DNA of 64,000 bases from Hymenobacter sp. BRD128 (GCF_013256625.1 NZ_CP053908.1:558001-622000); one strand, 5' to 3'; shown: positions 33,959-43,251, counted from the first letter of the stretch. Notes: generated by a model from the sequence alone, not told the origin. Translations and numbers: made by a program.

Positions 33959-35265
33959 TTAACCTATTTTATCGAAGCCGCAGTAGCTATGCAGCGCCTC
34001 GGGCAGCCGGATGCCATCGGGCGTCTGGTTGTTTTCGAGCAGCGCGGCCACGATGCGCGGCAGGGCCAGCGCCGAGCCATTGAGCGTGTGCAGTAGCTGG
34101 GTTTTGCCGCCCTCGGCCCGGTAGCGGCACTTGAGGCGGTTGGCCTGGAAGGCTTCGAAATTGCTCACCGACGACACTTCGAGCCAGCGGCCCTGGGCGG
34201 CGCTCCACACCTCCAGGTCGTAGGTGAGGGCCGAGGTAAAGCCCATGTCGCCGCCGCACAGGCGCAGCACACGGTAAGGCAATTCGAGTAGTTGCAGCAG
34301 CTTTTCCACGTGGGCCACCATCGTTTCGTGGGCCGCGTAGGAGTTTTCGGGCTGGGTAAGCTGCACTATCTCTACCTTGTCGAACTGGTGCAGGCGGTTC
34401 AGCCCGCGCACATCGGCGCCCCACGAGCCCGCCTCGCGCCGGAAGCAGGGCGTGTAGCCGGTATTGCGCACGGGCAGCTTCTCGACCGGAATAATTTCGT
34501 CGCGGTACAGGTTGGTAATTGGCACCTCCGAAGTCGGAATCAGGTACAGGTTGTCCTGCTTGTCGTGGTACATCTGGCCTTCTTTATCCGGCAGTTGGCC
34601 CGTGCCGTAGCCGCTAGCCTCGTTTACCAGGATGGGCGGCTGTACCTCCGTGTATCCCGCATCGCGCGCCTGGTCCAGAAAGAAATTTACCAGCGCCCGC
34701 TGCAAGCGCGCGCCCTGCCCCTTATACACCGGAAAGCCCGCGCCCGTGATTTTGATACCCAGCTCAAAATCAATAATATCATATTTCTTAATCAGCTCCC
34801 AGTGCGGCAGGGCGCCGGCGGCCAGGGTCGGTTTGGTGCCCCCTCGCGCACTACCTCGTTATCGTCGGCCGAGCGGCCGGCGGGTACGCTCTCGTGCGGC
34901 ACGTTCGGGATTTTATACAGCAAACGCTGGATTTCATTCTCAACAAAGTTTATTTCCTCGATAGAGGACTTGACAATCTCCTTTGAATTAGCAGCCTCAT
35001 TTTGATATTTCTCTAGGGCTAATTCATCAAGAAGAGAAAGAGGCGAGATAGCAGAAGAATTCTTCTTTTTGATTAAGGGGCCAATCAATTTCGCTAATTG
35101 ATTACCTTCAGCCTTTGCACTATCGTGCTGGGTTTGGAGGGCACGGCGGCGCTGGTCGAGGTCGAGCACGGCCTGCACATCGGCCTCGGCCGTTTTAAAA
35201 TTACGTTTGGCGAGGCCGGCCAGCACGCGGGCGGTCTGCTCTTTAAGGACGGAAATTTGCAGCAT
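33959..35265 (-). pseudogene. serS: Seryl-tRNA synthetase, frameshifted as read
   Basis: Two frames together give a SerRS of about 435 residues. The N-terminal coiled-coil arm comes from 35265 (MLQISVLKEQ) and the class II catalytic domain from the frame that ends at 33959, with FDKVEIVQ, FRREAGSWG (motif 2) and the C-terminal end of motif 3 (GSALALPRIVAALLENNQ). At 34849-34853 the minus strand has five G in GAGGGGGC; six G would read REGGTKP and restore one frame. SerRS charges tRNA-Ser and is essential, so a one-base homopolymer error in the sequence is more likely than a dead gene, unless a second copy exists. The arm region (about 34905-35135) is unusually AT-rich. Confidence 0.88.
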
Positions 35266-35273
35266 AATGCAGG

Positions 35274-35281
35274 CAAAGGTA
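35274..35281 (-). promoter_or_regulatory. Promoter -7 box for serS
   Basis: The minus strand reads TACCTTTG, ending 9 bases before the ATG at 35265, so the leader would be at most a few bases. Confidence 0.6.
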
Positions 35282-35305
35282 GTTTTCTAGAAAAGAAGTT
35301 AGAAT

Positions 35306-35374
35306 TGCGAAGCAGGAAGCGGGAATGAAGAATTACGGAACGGATAATTCTTCATTCCTGCTTCCTGCTTCGCA
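35306..35374. repeat. Large hairpin between serS and rho
   Basis: A 30-bp arm (35306-35335, TGCGAAGCAGGAAGC onward) pairs with 35345-35374 with a single G-T mismatch and a 9-base loop. It lies between the divergent serS and rho promoters. It is unrelated in sequence to the palindrome family at 28513. It could be a mobile palindrome or a structured element; it has no T run. Confidence 0.75.
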
Positions 35375-35384
35375 GCCCAACCTG

Positions 35385-35415
35385 TTTGCCGTTTGCCCGT
35401 AATGACTTAATATTG
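35385..35415 (+). promoter_or_regulatory. rho promoter (-33 TTTG, -7 TAATATTG)
   Basis: TTTG (35385-35388) and TAATATTG (35408-35415) are spaced by exactly 19 bases, as in the Bacteroidota consensus TTTG-N19-TAnnTTTG. The predicted transcript has a leader of about 280 nt before the rho ATG at 35702. The leader (about 35421-35701) has no convincing frame; rho genes often regulate themselves through leader transcription, which a long leader would allow. Confidence 0.65.
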
Positions 35416-35701
35416 CAGCAGCAAGCCGGCCCACGGGGTCGGCCGGGCCAGCCTACCGGGCTAGCCCGCTGCGTAGCCGGCTCAATCAGGTTGCTTTTGG
35501 TGGAGCTGCCGGCTACTCTTCTCACACCTCACTCATTTCTTGCTTGTTGCCTGCCGCTTTGTTGGTTGTGTGGCGCTTTGGCGCTTCGTGTTGTTGGGTT
35601 CCGGTCTTTGGGCCGGGTCGGCTTCGCATGGCCTTAGGGCTAGCACCTTTCCGCAGCGCATTGGGCTAGCCCCATTCTGATTTCTCCTCCCTACCTATTG
35701 T

Positions 35702-37966
35702 ATGTACACCCTCAATGAGCTGAAGGACCGGCTGCTGTCCGACCTCAAAGAAATTGCTGAGCAACTGAACGTTGGCAATTTTAAGCGCCTGAGCAAACAG
35801 GATTTGATTTATAAAATCCTCGACCAGCAGGCTATTCTGCCAGCCGACCAGCTACCCGGCAAAAAAGCTGTTGCGCCGGCCTCGGCAGCCCCCGAAGCTA
35901 CCGCTGTGGCCCCGGCGGCGACCGAAGTAGCGCCGGCTCGTGGTGCCCGTGGCGGGGCCGGCCGCCGCCGGCCCGCGGCCGCAGTGGCCGAGCAGCCGTT
36001 CACTGATGTGGCCGTGGCGGCGGCCGAGCCGGTACCCGCCGCGCCCGCGTCCGCAGAAGCTGCTCCGCAGGCTAGCCAAGTGGCTGAGGAAGAAGCACCG
36101 CAGCCCACGCGCCTTGAGCGGGTAGAAGCCGACGAGCAAGCCGTAGCCGATGTGTCGGTAGCCACCGAAGAGGCTACCGTGCCGCCCACCGAGACCAACC
36201 CCGCCGCCCAGGTACACTCGGCCGAGGAAAGCACGGCCCCCATGCGCCGCGAGCGGCGCGAGCGCGTAGACCGCGCCGGCCGGCCGCTGCCCCGCCGCGA
36301 GCCCGGCCAGCCGGCTGCTAGCCCCGAAGCCACGCCCGCTGATACGCAGGCCTTTGCCTCGTCCGATACCGTGGAGGTAGCGGCCGAAGTGCCCGCCGAA
36401 AGCTACGCCGACCGCCGCGAAAGCCGCGAGCAGCGCTTCGAGCGCGAAAACCGCGATGGCCGCGAGCCCCGCGACAACTCCCAGCGCCTGGGCCGCAACG
36501 ACCAGCCGCGCCAGGAGTTCCGCGAAAATCGTGAGCCCCGCGAAGGCGGCAACAACCAAAACCAAAGCCGCTACGCCACCGACCAACCCCGCGAGGCGCG
36601 CCCCATCAACGGCAATGGCGCTACCGACCAGCCCCGCCTGAGCCGCGAAGAGCGCTACGCGCAGCGCGAAGCCCAGCGCCAGCAGCGCCGCGAAGAGCGC
36701 CAGCGTCAGGGGCTCGAAGGCCAGCCGGCCGGCGAGCAGGCCGCTACTAATCAGCAAATAAACGGGAATCAGCCACCGAATGGGGCTGGCCAGCCGGCCG
36801 AAGGCCCGCGCCAGCCGCAACAGCAGCGTCCGGCCCGCGCCCCCGAGCTCGAGCTGGTAGTGCCCGGCTCGGGCACGATGGAGCTGATGCCCGACGGCGG
36901 CTACGGCTTTCTGCGCTCGCCGTATTATAATTACCTCACCTCGCCCGACGACATCTACGTGTCGCCGCAGCAGGTGCGGCAGTTTGGCCTCAAGGCCGGC
37001 GACACGGTGAGCTGCACCATGCGCCCGCCCCGCGAAAACGAGAAGTATTTTGCCCTCGTGAACGTGGAAGGCATCAACGGCCGCACGGTGGAGGAAGTAC
37101 GCGACCGGGTGCCGTTCAGCCACTTAACGCCGCTGTTTGCCGACGAAAAACTTAAGCTCTCGACCAAGTCCACCCAGGTGAGCACCCGCGTGCTCGACCT
37201 GTTTGCGCCCATCGGCAAGGGCCAGCGCGGCCTCATTGTGGCCCAGCCCAAAACGGGTAAGACGGTGCTGCTGCAGGAAATCGCCAACTCAATTTCGGAA
37301 AATCATCCCGAAGTCTATCTCATTATCCTGCTGATAGATGAGCGCCCCGAGGAAGTGACCGACATGGCCCGCTCGGTGAAGGCCGAAGTGCTAAGCTCGA
37401 CCTTCGACGAAACGGCCGACCGCCACGTGAAAATCGCGGAGCTGGCCCTCGACAAGGCGCGCCGCCTGGTGGAGTGCGGCCACGACGTGGTGATTCTGCT
37501 CGACTCGATTACCCGCCTGGCGCGGGCCTACAACACGGTGCAGCCCAGCAGCTCGCGCATTCTGTCGGGTGGTATCGACGCCGGAGCGCTGCAAAAGCCC
37601 AAGCGTTTCTTCGGCGCGGCCCGCAATATCGAAGGGCCTGGCTCGCTGACGATTATTGCCACGGCGCTCATCGAAACCGGCTCGAAGATGGACGAGGTTA
37701 TCTTCGAAGAATTCAAAGGCACCGGCAACATGGAATTGCAGCTCGACCGCAAGCTGGCCAACAAGCGCGTGTTCCCGGCCATCGACATTCCGGCTTCCGG
37801 CACCCGCCGCGAAGACCTGCTGATGAGCCGCGACGAACTGAGCCGCGTGTGGGTGCTGCGCAAATTCATGACCGATATGAGCGCCACCGAGGCAATGGAA
37901 TTTCTCAAAGACCGTATGAAAGGCACGCGCGATAACGAAGAATTCCTACTAGCCATGAACGGCTAG
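35702..37966 (+). CDS. rho: Transcription termination factor Rho with long low-complexity insertion
   Basis: The 754-residue protein is far longer than the 420 residues of E. coli Rho. The Rho N-terminal helix domain (1-45, [19 protein letters not shown]) is followed by about 330 low-complexity residues, first Ala/Glu/Pro-rich, then Arg/Asn/Gln-rich (about 50-380). The RNA-binding cold-shock-like domain (about 382-460, [15 protein letters not shown]) and RecA-like ATPase follow, with Walker A AQPKTGKT near 515 and Walker [17 protein letters not shown] near 600. Rho ends transcripts that are not being translated. Arg-rich insertions are known in Bacteroidota and Actinobacteria and add RNA binding or condensate formation. 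Confidence 0.96.
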   Translation: MYTLNELKDRLLSDLKEIAEQLNVGNFKRLSKQDLIYKILDQQAILPADQLPGKKAVAPASAAPEATAVAPAATEVAPARGARGGAGRRRPAAAVAEQPFTDVAVAAAEPVPAAPASAEAAPQASQVAEEEAPQPTRLERVEADEQAVADVSVATEEATVPPTETNPAAQVHSAEESTAPMRRERRERVDRAGRPLPRREPGQPAASPEATPADTQAFASSDTVEVAAEVPAESYADRRESREQRFERENRDGREPRDNSQRLGRNDQPRQEFRENREPREGGNNQNQSRYATDQPREARPINGNGATDQPRLSREERYAQREAQRQQRREERQRQGLEGQPAGEQAATNQQINGNQPPNGAGQPAEGPRQPQQQRPARAPELELVVPGSGTMELMPDGGYGFLRSPYYNYLTSPDDIYVSPQQVRQFGLKAGDTVSCTMRPPRENEKYFALVNVEGINGRTVEEVRDRVPFSHLTPLFADEKLKLSTKSTQVSTRVLDLFAPIGKGQRGLIVAQPKTGKTVLLQEIANSISENHPEVYLIILLIDERPEEVTDMARSVKAEVLSSTFDETADRHVKIAELALDKARRLVECGHDVVILLDSITRLARAYNTVQPSSSRILSGGIDAGALQKPKRFFGAARNIEGPGSLTIIATALIETGSKMDEVIFEEFKGTGNMELQLDRKLANKRVFPAIDIPASGTRREDLLMSRDELSRVWVLRKFMTDMSATEAMEFLKDRMKGTRDNEEFLLAMNG

Positions 37967-37989
37967 CGCGGGTATAACGCCGTCATTAG

Positions 37990-38031
37990 CGGGCCAAACA
38001 CTATCTTCGCAAGCGGGTGGGGTTTGGCCCG
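37990..38031 (+). terminator. Terminator-like hairpin after rho
   Basis: CGGGCCAAAC (37990-37999) pairs perfectly with GTTTGGCCCG (38022-38031), followed by TTCTTCGTTTT. The loop is 22 bases. It is 24 bp after the rho stop and before the GAF gene, so it may end the rho transcript. Confidence 0.6.
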
Positions 38032-38054
38032 TTCTTCGTTTTATACACTTTCTG

Positions 38055-38774
38055 ATGGCTGCTGCACTTTTGATATCTGCCGAGCAAGAGGCTGCGCGCC
38101 TCCAGGCGCTGAAGCCGTACAAAGCATTAGAGCACGCACACAATGAAGTATTCGAAGATATAGCCCAGCTGGCCGCCAAGCTTTTTGCGGCGCCAATGGC
38201 CCAGGTTTCGCTCGTCGATGCCGAGGAAGTAACCTACCCGGGCAACGTGGGCGACCCGAAGCTAGCCAGCCGCCTGGCCCGCCAGGACAGCATTTGTGCC
38301 GTGGCGGTGCATATGCCAGGCACCACTGTTTTTTCTGATTTGCGAACCCAGCCCTGCCACTGGATTAGCAAGGAGGCGCAAAAGGATTTTGCGTTTTACG
38401 CTAGCCACCCCATCCAGACGGCTGATGGCCAGCCGATTGGCTCGCTCTGCGTGCTCGACAAAAAGCCCCGCGAGTTTAGCACGAATGAGCAGCTCATTTT
38501 ACAGCGCCTGGCGGGCATTGCGATGCGTCTGCTCGACCTGGAGCTGGTAGCCGCGCCCGAGCAGGCCCCGGCCCTGTGGGATGCCATCAATGGCCGAATT
38601 CAGCTCTCGTTACAGCGCATCGAAACCCTGACGGCCCTGGCTCGCTGGGAGGTATCGCCTGAAACGGCCACGGCGCTGGCCTACCAGGCGTCTATTCACG
38701 AGGAGCGCATGCTGATTGTGCAGGATATTGAGTATGAGATATTGGCGGCTTTCGGGCGCCTCGGCGGCCACTAG
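38055..38774 (+). CDS. GAF domain protein
   Basis: The 239-residue protein has a GAF-type sensor domain (about 25-175) with FAAPMAQVSLVDAEEV and GQPIGSLCVLDKKPREFS, the usual end of a GAF domain. A helical tail follows and there is no output domain, so it is a stand-alone sensor or a light/redox ligand-binding protein. No kinase or cyclase is adjacent. It ends with a 4-bp overlap with the convergent UbiA gene. The ligand is unknown. Confidence 0.8.
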   Translation: MAAALLISAEQEAARLQALKPYKALEHAHNEVFEDIAQLAAKLFAAPMAQVSLVDAEEVTYPGNVGDPKLASRLARQDSICAVAVHMPGTTVFSDLRTQPCHWISKEAQKDFAFYASHPIQTADGQPIGSLCVLDKKPREFSTNEQLILQRLAGIAMRLLDLELVAAPEQAPALWDAINGRIQLSLQRIETLTALARWEVSPETATALAYQASIHEERMLIVQDIEYEILAAFGRLGGH

Positions 38775-39646
38775 GCGCCGAGCAGCAGCACGGTGATAAA
38801 GGCCGCGCTCAAGCACACCGACGATACCTTATTCATGCGCATGGTCCACTCAAAGTTGGCCAGGGTGGGGTCGTGCCAGGCCAGCCACGCCCAGCGCGAA
38901 AACAGCGCCACCACCGGCCCGGTAGCCACCAAAAAAACACCCAGGCTGCGTACTTCGCCGCGCTGCCAGTACGTGAGGGCCATGAGCAGCGCGCCCGCCA
39001 GCAGCCCGGCTGCCGCAAACACGAACGTGCCCCGAATGCCCAGCCGCAGGCTCAGCGTGCGGTCGCCACGCCGTGCATCTTCCTGGTGCTGATAGATTTG
39101 AGTGAGCGGGTAGGAGCCGCATAGGAAGAGTGTGCTCACCAGGGCTAGCTGCAAATTAGTGGGCTCAAAAAGCTGGGCCGGGCTAGCCCCCGCGCCCACC
39201 TGCGCCATCAAAAAGGTGAAAGCTCCCTGGAAAATGACGACCACCACGGTGCTCAGCAGCGGGTATTTTTTCAGGCGAATGCCCTCGTAGCTGTAGGCCC
39301 GCGAAATGAGGATGTATACCGTCACCATCGCCGCAAAAGGCCAGCTCAGTAGCAGCGAGGCCACTAGGGCCAGCGTTTCGAAGAGCCACACCAGGTGCAG
39401 GAGCTCGGGCGTGACGGGCGGTGGCGCTTTCAGCCCCCCGATGCTGCCCTCGTCGCGGTCGTAATAAGAGTTGTAGCCATTGGAGGCCGGGTACACCAGC
39501 AGGTGCAGAATGGCGAACACCGCCGCCGCCCGGCCCCAGCTAAAGGGGGCTTGCAAGGCGCTGAGCCCGAACCAGAACACGGGCATCAGAAACAGCGAAA
39601 ACGGCAGGCGCAGTAGCGCAAAAGCTCGGCGGTAAGCGGGCAGCAT
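38771..39646 (-). CDS. UbiA family prenyltransferase
   Basis: The 291-residue membrane protein has eight or nine hydrophobic helices and both Asp-rich UbiA motifs: NGYNSYYDRDEGSIGG (about 56-71) and YQHQEDARRGDRTLS (about 190-204). UbiA enzymes attach prenyl chains to aromatic rings in quinone, heme or lipid synthesis. The first motif is NxxxxxxDxD rather than the NDxxD of UbiA or MenA, so the acceptor is uncertain. It follows a class I methyltransferase gene by 15 bp on the same strand. Prenylation plus methylation would fit quinone-like or isoprenoid synthesis, but no other quinone gene is close. Confidence 0.86.
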   Translation of the reverse strand: MLPAYRRAFALLRLPFSLFLMPVFWFGLSALQAPFSWGRAAAVFAILHLLVYPASNGYNSYYDRDEGSIGGLKAPPPVTPELLHLVWLFETLALVASLLLSWPFAAMVTVYILISRAYSYEGIRLKKYPLLSTVVVVIFQGAFTFLMAQVGAGASPAQLFEPTNLQLALVSTLFLCGSYPLTQIYQHQEDARRGDRTLSLRLGIRGTFVFAAAGLLAGALLMALTYWQRGEVRSLGVFLVATGPVVALFSRWAWLAWHDPTLANFEWTMRMNKVSSVCLSAAFITVLLLGA

Positions 39647-39661
39647 AGGGGCGAAGGTAGG

Positions 39662-40477
39662 CTAGCCGGCGGGCGCGGTGGGCCAGCCTACCAGGTAGGT
39701 TACGCGCGGCCCCCACCAGTGGCGCAATTGCCCGGCCCGCCAGTAGTAGCGCCCGGCCGGGTCGGCCCGGTGGGCCAGGGCCAGCAGCGCCTCGGGCGGG
39801 TACATGCGCAGGATGGATACCGTGCCATCCCACATGGTAGCCAGCGGAATAATAGGTAGCAAGTAGGTAAATACCAAGCGGCTGAGCCGAAAGGGTCGGA
39901 AAAAAGGCGTTAGCAGCAGCTGCGCTACCGGCAGCACCGTGAGGGCCAGTCCTACTTCGAGCCAGCTTTTGGCCGCACCCTCAAACACGCCCACGCCCTG
40001 GCCACTGGCCACGGCATCGTGTAGCAGCGCCTCGGCTTGCGGCGGCGCAAAATGGTGGAAGGCCGAAAAAATAACCCGCAGCCCCGCTAGCCCCGCCGGC
40101 ACGGCCAGCGCATCGACGGGCGCCGCGTGGCCCTGGATGGCGCCGGCGGTGCGCCGGGCCACGTCGGCCCAGGCGGCGGGCTGGGGGTAGAGGTCGGTGA
40201 GGGTGATGGTGGCGGTGGGTAACCCCTGGGCGCGCAGCGCGGCTAGCACCGTTTCGGTGCCGCCGCCGGCGCCGGCACCCAGCTCCAGCAGGTGCGTCTG
40301 GTGGGTGTGGCGCAGGCCCTGGGCTAGCAGCGGCGCTACCGGGCGGTAGGTGCCCAGCAGCGAAATCATGAAGCGCAGGTAGTCCATCATCCCGGCCCGG
40401 ATGACGGCCGGAAACCACGGCAGGTCCTCAAACTCGAATAAATGCCGGCGCAGCTTCACGGCTGGCAAGTACGGCAA
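39662..40477 (-). CDS. Class I SAM-dependent methyltransferase
   Basis: The 271-residue protein has the SAM-binding glycine motif LLELGAGAGGGTE (about 63-75), the acidic end of strand 2 (ITLTDLYP) and a helical C-terminal part with one hydrophobic stretch near 185-210, which may hold it at the membrane. It is first in a two-gene run with a UbiA prenyltransferase (15 bp apart). The substrate may be the product of that enzyme, though this is inference. A terminator of the next gene lies just upstream. Confidence 0.78.
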   Translation of the reverse strand: MPYLPAVKLRRHLFEFEDLPWFPAVIRAGMMDYLRFMISLLGTYRPVAPLLAQGLRHTHQTHLLELGAGAGGGTETVLAALRAQGLPTATITLTDLYPQPAAWADVARRTAGAIQGHAAPVDALAVPAGLAGLRVIFSAFHHFAPPQAEALLHDAVASGQGVGVFEGAAKSWLEVGLALTVLPVAQLLLTPFFRPFRLSRLVFTYLLPIIPLATMWDGTVSILRMYPPEALLALAHRADPAGRYYWRAGQLRHWWGPRVTYLVGWPTAPAG

Positions 40478-40505
40478 AAGCGGCGTATGGGTAGGGCTAG
40501 CCCCT

Positions 40506-40544
40506 AAAAAAACCTGCTGCCAGACGGAGCCCGACAGCAGGTTT
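40506..40544 (-). terminator. Terminator of the DUF4197 gene
   Basis: AAACCTGCTG (40510-40519) pairs with CAGCAGGTTT (40535-40544), and the minus strand ends in TTTTTTT. It lies 15 bp after the DUF4197 stop. Confidence 0.85.
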
Positions 40545-40558
40545 AGCTTGACTGCTAC

Positions 40559-41326
40559 TTACTTGCCACCGATGCCGAATACTTTCTTCAGCAGTGAGGT
40601 AGTGCGGGCCACGGGGTTTTCCCGAATATCGGCTTCCTCCTGCGCGATGAGCGTAAACAGCCCGTCGATGGCCTTGCCGGTGGCGTACTGGTTGAGGTCG
40701 GTTTGCACCGGCGTCACGAGCGGCAGCTTGTTGTAGGTCGCGCTGAGCGTGCTGTAATACCTGGTGGCGTCTACCTTATCGAGGCTCTGCTGCATAATGG
40801 GCATGAAAGCCGTGGTGAGCTGCGAGGTAGTCGTGCGCTTCAGGTATTGCGTAGCGGCATCTTTCTGGCCGGTGAGGATATTCCACACGTCGCTGAACGT
40901 CAGCTGCTTGATGGCGTTAATAAAAATCGGCTTGGCGCTCTTGGCCGCATCTTCGGCACCCCGGTTCAGCGACAGCTCAAACTTATCGACCTGGCTGCCC
41001 AGCCCGATGCTGCGCAGGGTGTTGGCCATCTTCTGCGCGTCGGGCGGAAATGGGATGCGGATGAGCTTATTTAGGTTGAAGCCATCGACCTGCGAAGCCT
41101 GGTCTGAGCCCTTCGAAATGCCCTGGATGAGCGCCTCCTTCAGGCCGTTGGCCGCTTCCGTATTGGTGAGGCCACTCACGGCGGTAGTCGTGGTGGTGGT
41201 AGTCGTGGTGGTCGTTTTTTTGGTGGGTAGCTTGAAGCCACCCAGGCCTGGAATGTTGATAGTCTGGGCCTGAGTTGGCAACGCAAACACGGCGGCTAGC
41301 AACACGGTAAAGGAATAATTTTTCAT
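40559..41326 (-). CDS. DUF4197 domain protein, periplasmic
   Basis: The 255-residue protein has a signal peptide (about 1-20, ending TQAQ), a run of eleven Thr (about 38-48, from mixed ACC/ACG/ACT codons) and a DUF4197 domain over the rest: GLKEALIQGISKGSDQ, IPFPPDAQKMANTLRSIGLG, then QLTFSDVWNILTGQKDAAT. DUF4197 is an all-helical domain of unknown function in Bacteroidota and Proteobacteria. The poly-Thr stretch looks like a flexible linker. The gene is followed by a strong terminator and its direction makes it a single unit. Confidence 0.88.
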   Translation of the reverse strand: MKNYSFTVLLAAVFALPTQAQTINIPGLGGFKLPTKKTTTTTTTTTTTAVSGLTNTEAANGLKEALIQGISKGSDQASQVDGFNLNKLIRIPFPPDAQKMANTLRSIGLGSQVDKFELSLNRGAEDAAKSAKPIFINAIKQLTFSDVWNILTGQKDAATQYLKRTTTSQLTTAFMPIMQQSLDKVDATRYYSTLSATYNKLPLVTPVQTDLNQYATGKAIDGLFTLIAQEEADIRENPVARTTSLLKKVFGIGGK

Positions 41327-41560
41327 GGCAGGTAAGGCAATAAAGAACGGGAAGAAATAAGCCGAGGCGGAAAGTTCTGGCTTATTAGCGGTAGCTAAGC
41401 CAAAGCTTGTGCCAGAAAATGCGCCACTTTCATGCGCTTTCCCAAAAGGGCGTCGGCAAAATTGCCTCGCTTATCAGCCAGAAAAGGCTGTTGCAATGCA
41501 TTTTTAGCCGTTTGGTAGATTATGCGGGCCTAGCCGCTGGTTGGTGCAATCAGGGCAGAC

Positions 41561-42087
41561 TTACTTCTTAGCTGGTAACAAGAACAAGGCTGCTAGTCGG
41601 CGTGAGGCTAGTCCAGTGGCAATTAACCACGGCAGGCTAAGTAAAAAAAGAAGCAACAACTGGTAACTTATGCTCTTCCAACCAAATCTGTTGTACGCGA
41701 TAGGCCACGGTGGTATGGAGAGTAGCACTATGGATAGCTCAGAGACAACCAATGATTTGCCTATCAAGCCAATGCGAGTGTGGGCACGGCGGCTTAAGGC
41801 AGCTACAAAAGATACCGCAAGCAACTGCCGACCAGAGCAACAAAAAAAGCCGCCAGAAAAAGCATGACGCTAAGTCCGGTGTATTCAGCCGCCACGTGGA
41901 TGAGCGCTTCCCCCCGGTAGTCGGCATAAAAGGGCTCCCGTAACACCTGCCCCCTTTGCTGCCAACACTGATAAACCATAAAAGGGACTGCGTAGCCGCT
42001 CCAAACGGCGAATCCAACCCACAAGTGCCAGTTGAAATGCCGCTACAGCAGAATAGTTAGCGGCGACGCGCTACCTTCTTTCAGCAT
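41561..42087 (-). pseudogene. Decayed membrane protein gene
   Basis: From an ATG at 42087 the frame reads MLKEGSASPLTILL, meets an in-frame TAG at 42043-42045, and continues RHFNWHLWVGFAVWSGY as a membrane-like sequence to a stop near 41806. A second frame takes over at the overlap and continues LAVSFVAALSRR to 41561 with two more hydrophobic segments. One stop and one frameshift would rebuild a protein of about 175 residues with four helices. A T7 run on the minus strand lies near the shift. It resembles no family I can name. Codons keep the composition of a membrane gene. Alternatives are two short genes or sequencing errors. Confidence 0.5.
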
Positions 42088-42132
42088 GAGTTGTTTTTTT
42101 CAACTATCAGCAAAAATATCTTTTACGTATTG

Positions 42133-42140
42133 TAGCTTTG
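42133..42140 (+). promoter_or_regulatory. Promoter -7 box for the membrane/winged-helix genes
   Basis: TAGCTTTG matches TAnnTTTG and ends 26 bp before the ATG at 42167, giving a leader of about 20 nt. Its presence supports the 42167 start over the longer frame. Confidence 0.55.
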
Positions 42141-42166
42141 CATCACAAAGTACTTCACCGCCCCGC

Positions 42167-42835
42167 ATGAAGCCCGCTGCCCAAGACCCGCTCGCCCAGC
42201 TCACCGAAATCCGCGCCATTATGGAGCGCAGTTCGCGCTTTATTTCCCTCAGCGGGCTGAGTGGGGTAGGAGCGGGCGTGGTAGCGCTGGCGGGCACGGC
42301 CATCGGGCATTACTATCTGCAGCAGGAATACGGCGGGCAGGGCTTCCGCCGGCTATTCCAGACCTCGGAGGGCGAGCGGCTGGCGGCGCTGCCGTTTTTG
42401 CTGGGGCTAGCCTTGGCCATGATAGCCGCGGCGGTACTGGTGGCGGCGTTTTTCACCTTGCGCCGCACCCGGCGCGACGGCCTGCGCTCGGCCTGGACGG
42501 CCCCGGCCCGCCGCCTGGTGCTGGCTTTGCTGATACCGCTGGTAGCAGGCGGGCTGTTTTGCCTTAAGCTTTTTCTGAGCGGCGCGCCCGAGCTGGTAGT
42601 GCCGGGCCTGCTGGTGTTCTACGGGCTGGCCTTGCTCAACGGCAGCAAGTATACCCTGGATGAGGTAAAATACTTGGGTATCACGCTGGTAGCGCTGGGC
42701 CTGGTGGCGCTGCTGCTGCCCGGCTATGGGTTATTGCTCTTCGGGGCGGGCTTTGGGCTGGGCCACATCGGCTACGGCCTGCTGATGTATAACCGCTACG
42801 AACGCCCAACCGGGGCGAACTTTACCGCCCCGTGA
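42167..42835 (+). CDS. Multi-pass membrane protein of unknown function
   Basis: The 222-residue product begins with a polar segment (MKPAAQDPLAQLTEIRAIME) and then has six likely transmembrane helices. No catalytic motif is seen. The gene overlaps the next gene by 4 bp (GTGA), so it is translationally coupled to a winged-helix regulator; such pairs, followed by a DUF4153/DUF4173-type protein, recur in Bacteroidota. The start at 42167 is 26 bp after a good promoter box. The role may be in sensing membrane state for the coupled regulator, which is inference. Confidence 0.8.
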   Translation: MKPAAQDPLAQLTEIRAIMERSSRFISLSGLSGVGAGVVALAGTAIGHYYLQQEYGGQGFRRLFQTSEGERLAALPFLLGLALAMIAAAVLVAAFFTLRRTRRDGLRSAWTAPARRLVLALLIPLVAGGLFCLKLFLSGAPELVVPGLLVFYGLALLNGSKYTLDEVKYLGITLVALGLVALLLPGYGLLLFGAGFGLGHIGYGLLMYNRYERPTGANFTAP

Positions 42836-43125
42836 AGTACGCTATCCATACCCTTAATAAAGCCTTCGACCACCGCGTGCGCCTCGGCGTGATGGCCGTG
42901 CTGCTGGCCAACGAATCGGTGAGCTTTAATGACTTGAAGGACAGCCTCGACCTCACCGATGGCAACCTGGCCTCGCACGTGGCTGCGCTTGAAAAAGCTG
43001 GCTACGTAGTTGTGAATAAACAGTTTATCGGTAAGAAGCCTAATACCACCTACACCGCCAGCGCCGAAGGCAAGCAGGCGTTTCAGGAGCACCTGGCGGC
43101 GCTCGAAAAGCTGCTGCGGGGGTGA
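42832..43125 (+). CDS. Winged-helix transcriptional regulator (MarR/ArsR-like)
   Basis: The 97-residue protein is one winged-helix domain: DHRVRLGVMAVLLANESVS begins helix 1, DLKDSLDLTDGNLASHVAAL is the DNA-recognition part, and YVVVNKQFIGKKPNTTYT is the wing. There is no ligand domain. The start is GTG, overlapping the TGA stop of the upstream membrane gene (GTGA), so the two are translationally coupled. It probably represses its own operon and perhaps the DUF4173-type gene downstream. Confidence 0.88.
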   Translation: MKYAIHTLNKAFDHRVRLGVMAVLLANESVSFNDLKDSLDLTDGNLASHVAALEKAGYVVVNKQFIGKKPNTTYTASAEGKQAFQEHLAALEKLLRG

Positions 43126-43251
43126 GCATCCGGCTTTTCGCGCAGTAGTTGAGCGCAGTTTTTGGCTGCGCTGTCCTGCGGTTCGCAGGGATTTTTAGCC
43201 GGAGCGGCTTTTTTTAGCTTTTATCACTTTGAAAAACAAAGTTCTTTCAGC

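Noticed and set aside
35386..35637. 83-residue frame in the rho leader
   Set aside because: No homology, no promoter-to-start logic; it overlaps the rho promoter itself.
36160..37123. 423-residue minus-strand frame opposite rho
   Set aside because: Mirror image of the low-complexity rho insertion; no independent support.
40559..41326. Thr run in the DUF4197 gene as a phase-variation repeat
   Set aside because: Coded by mixed ACC/ACG/ACT codons, not a pure microsatellite.
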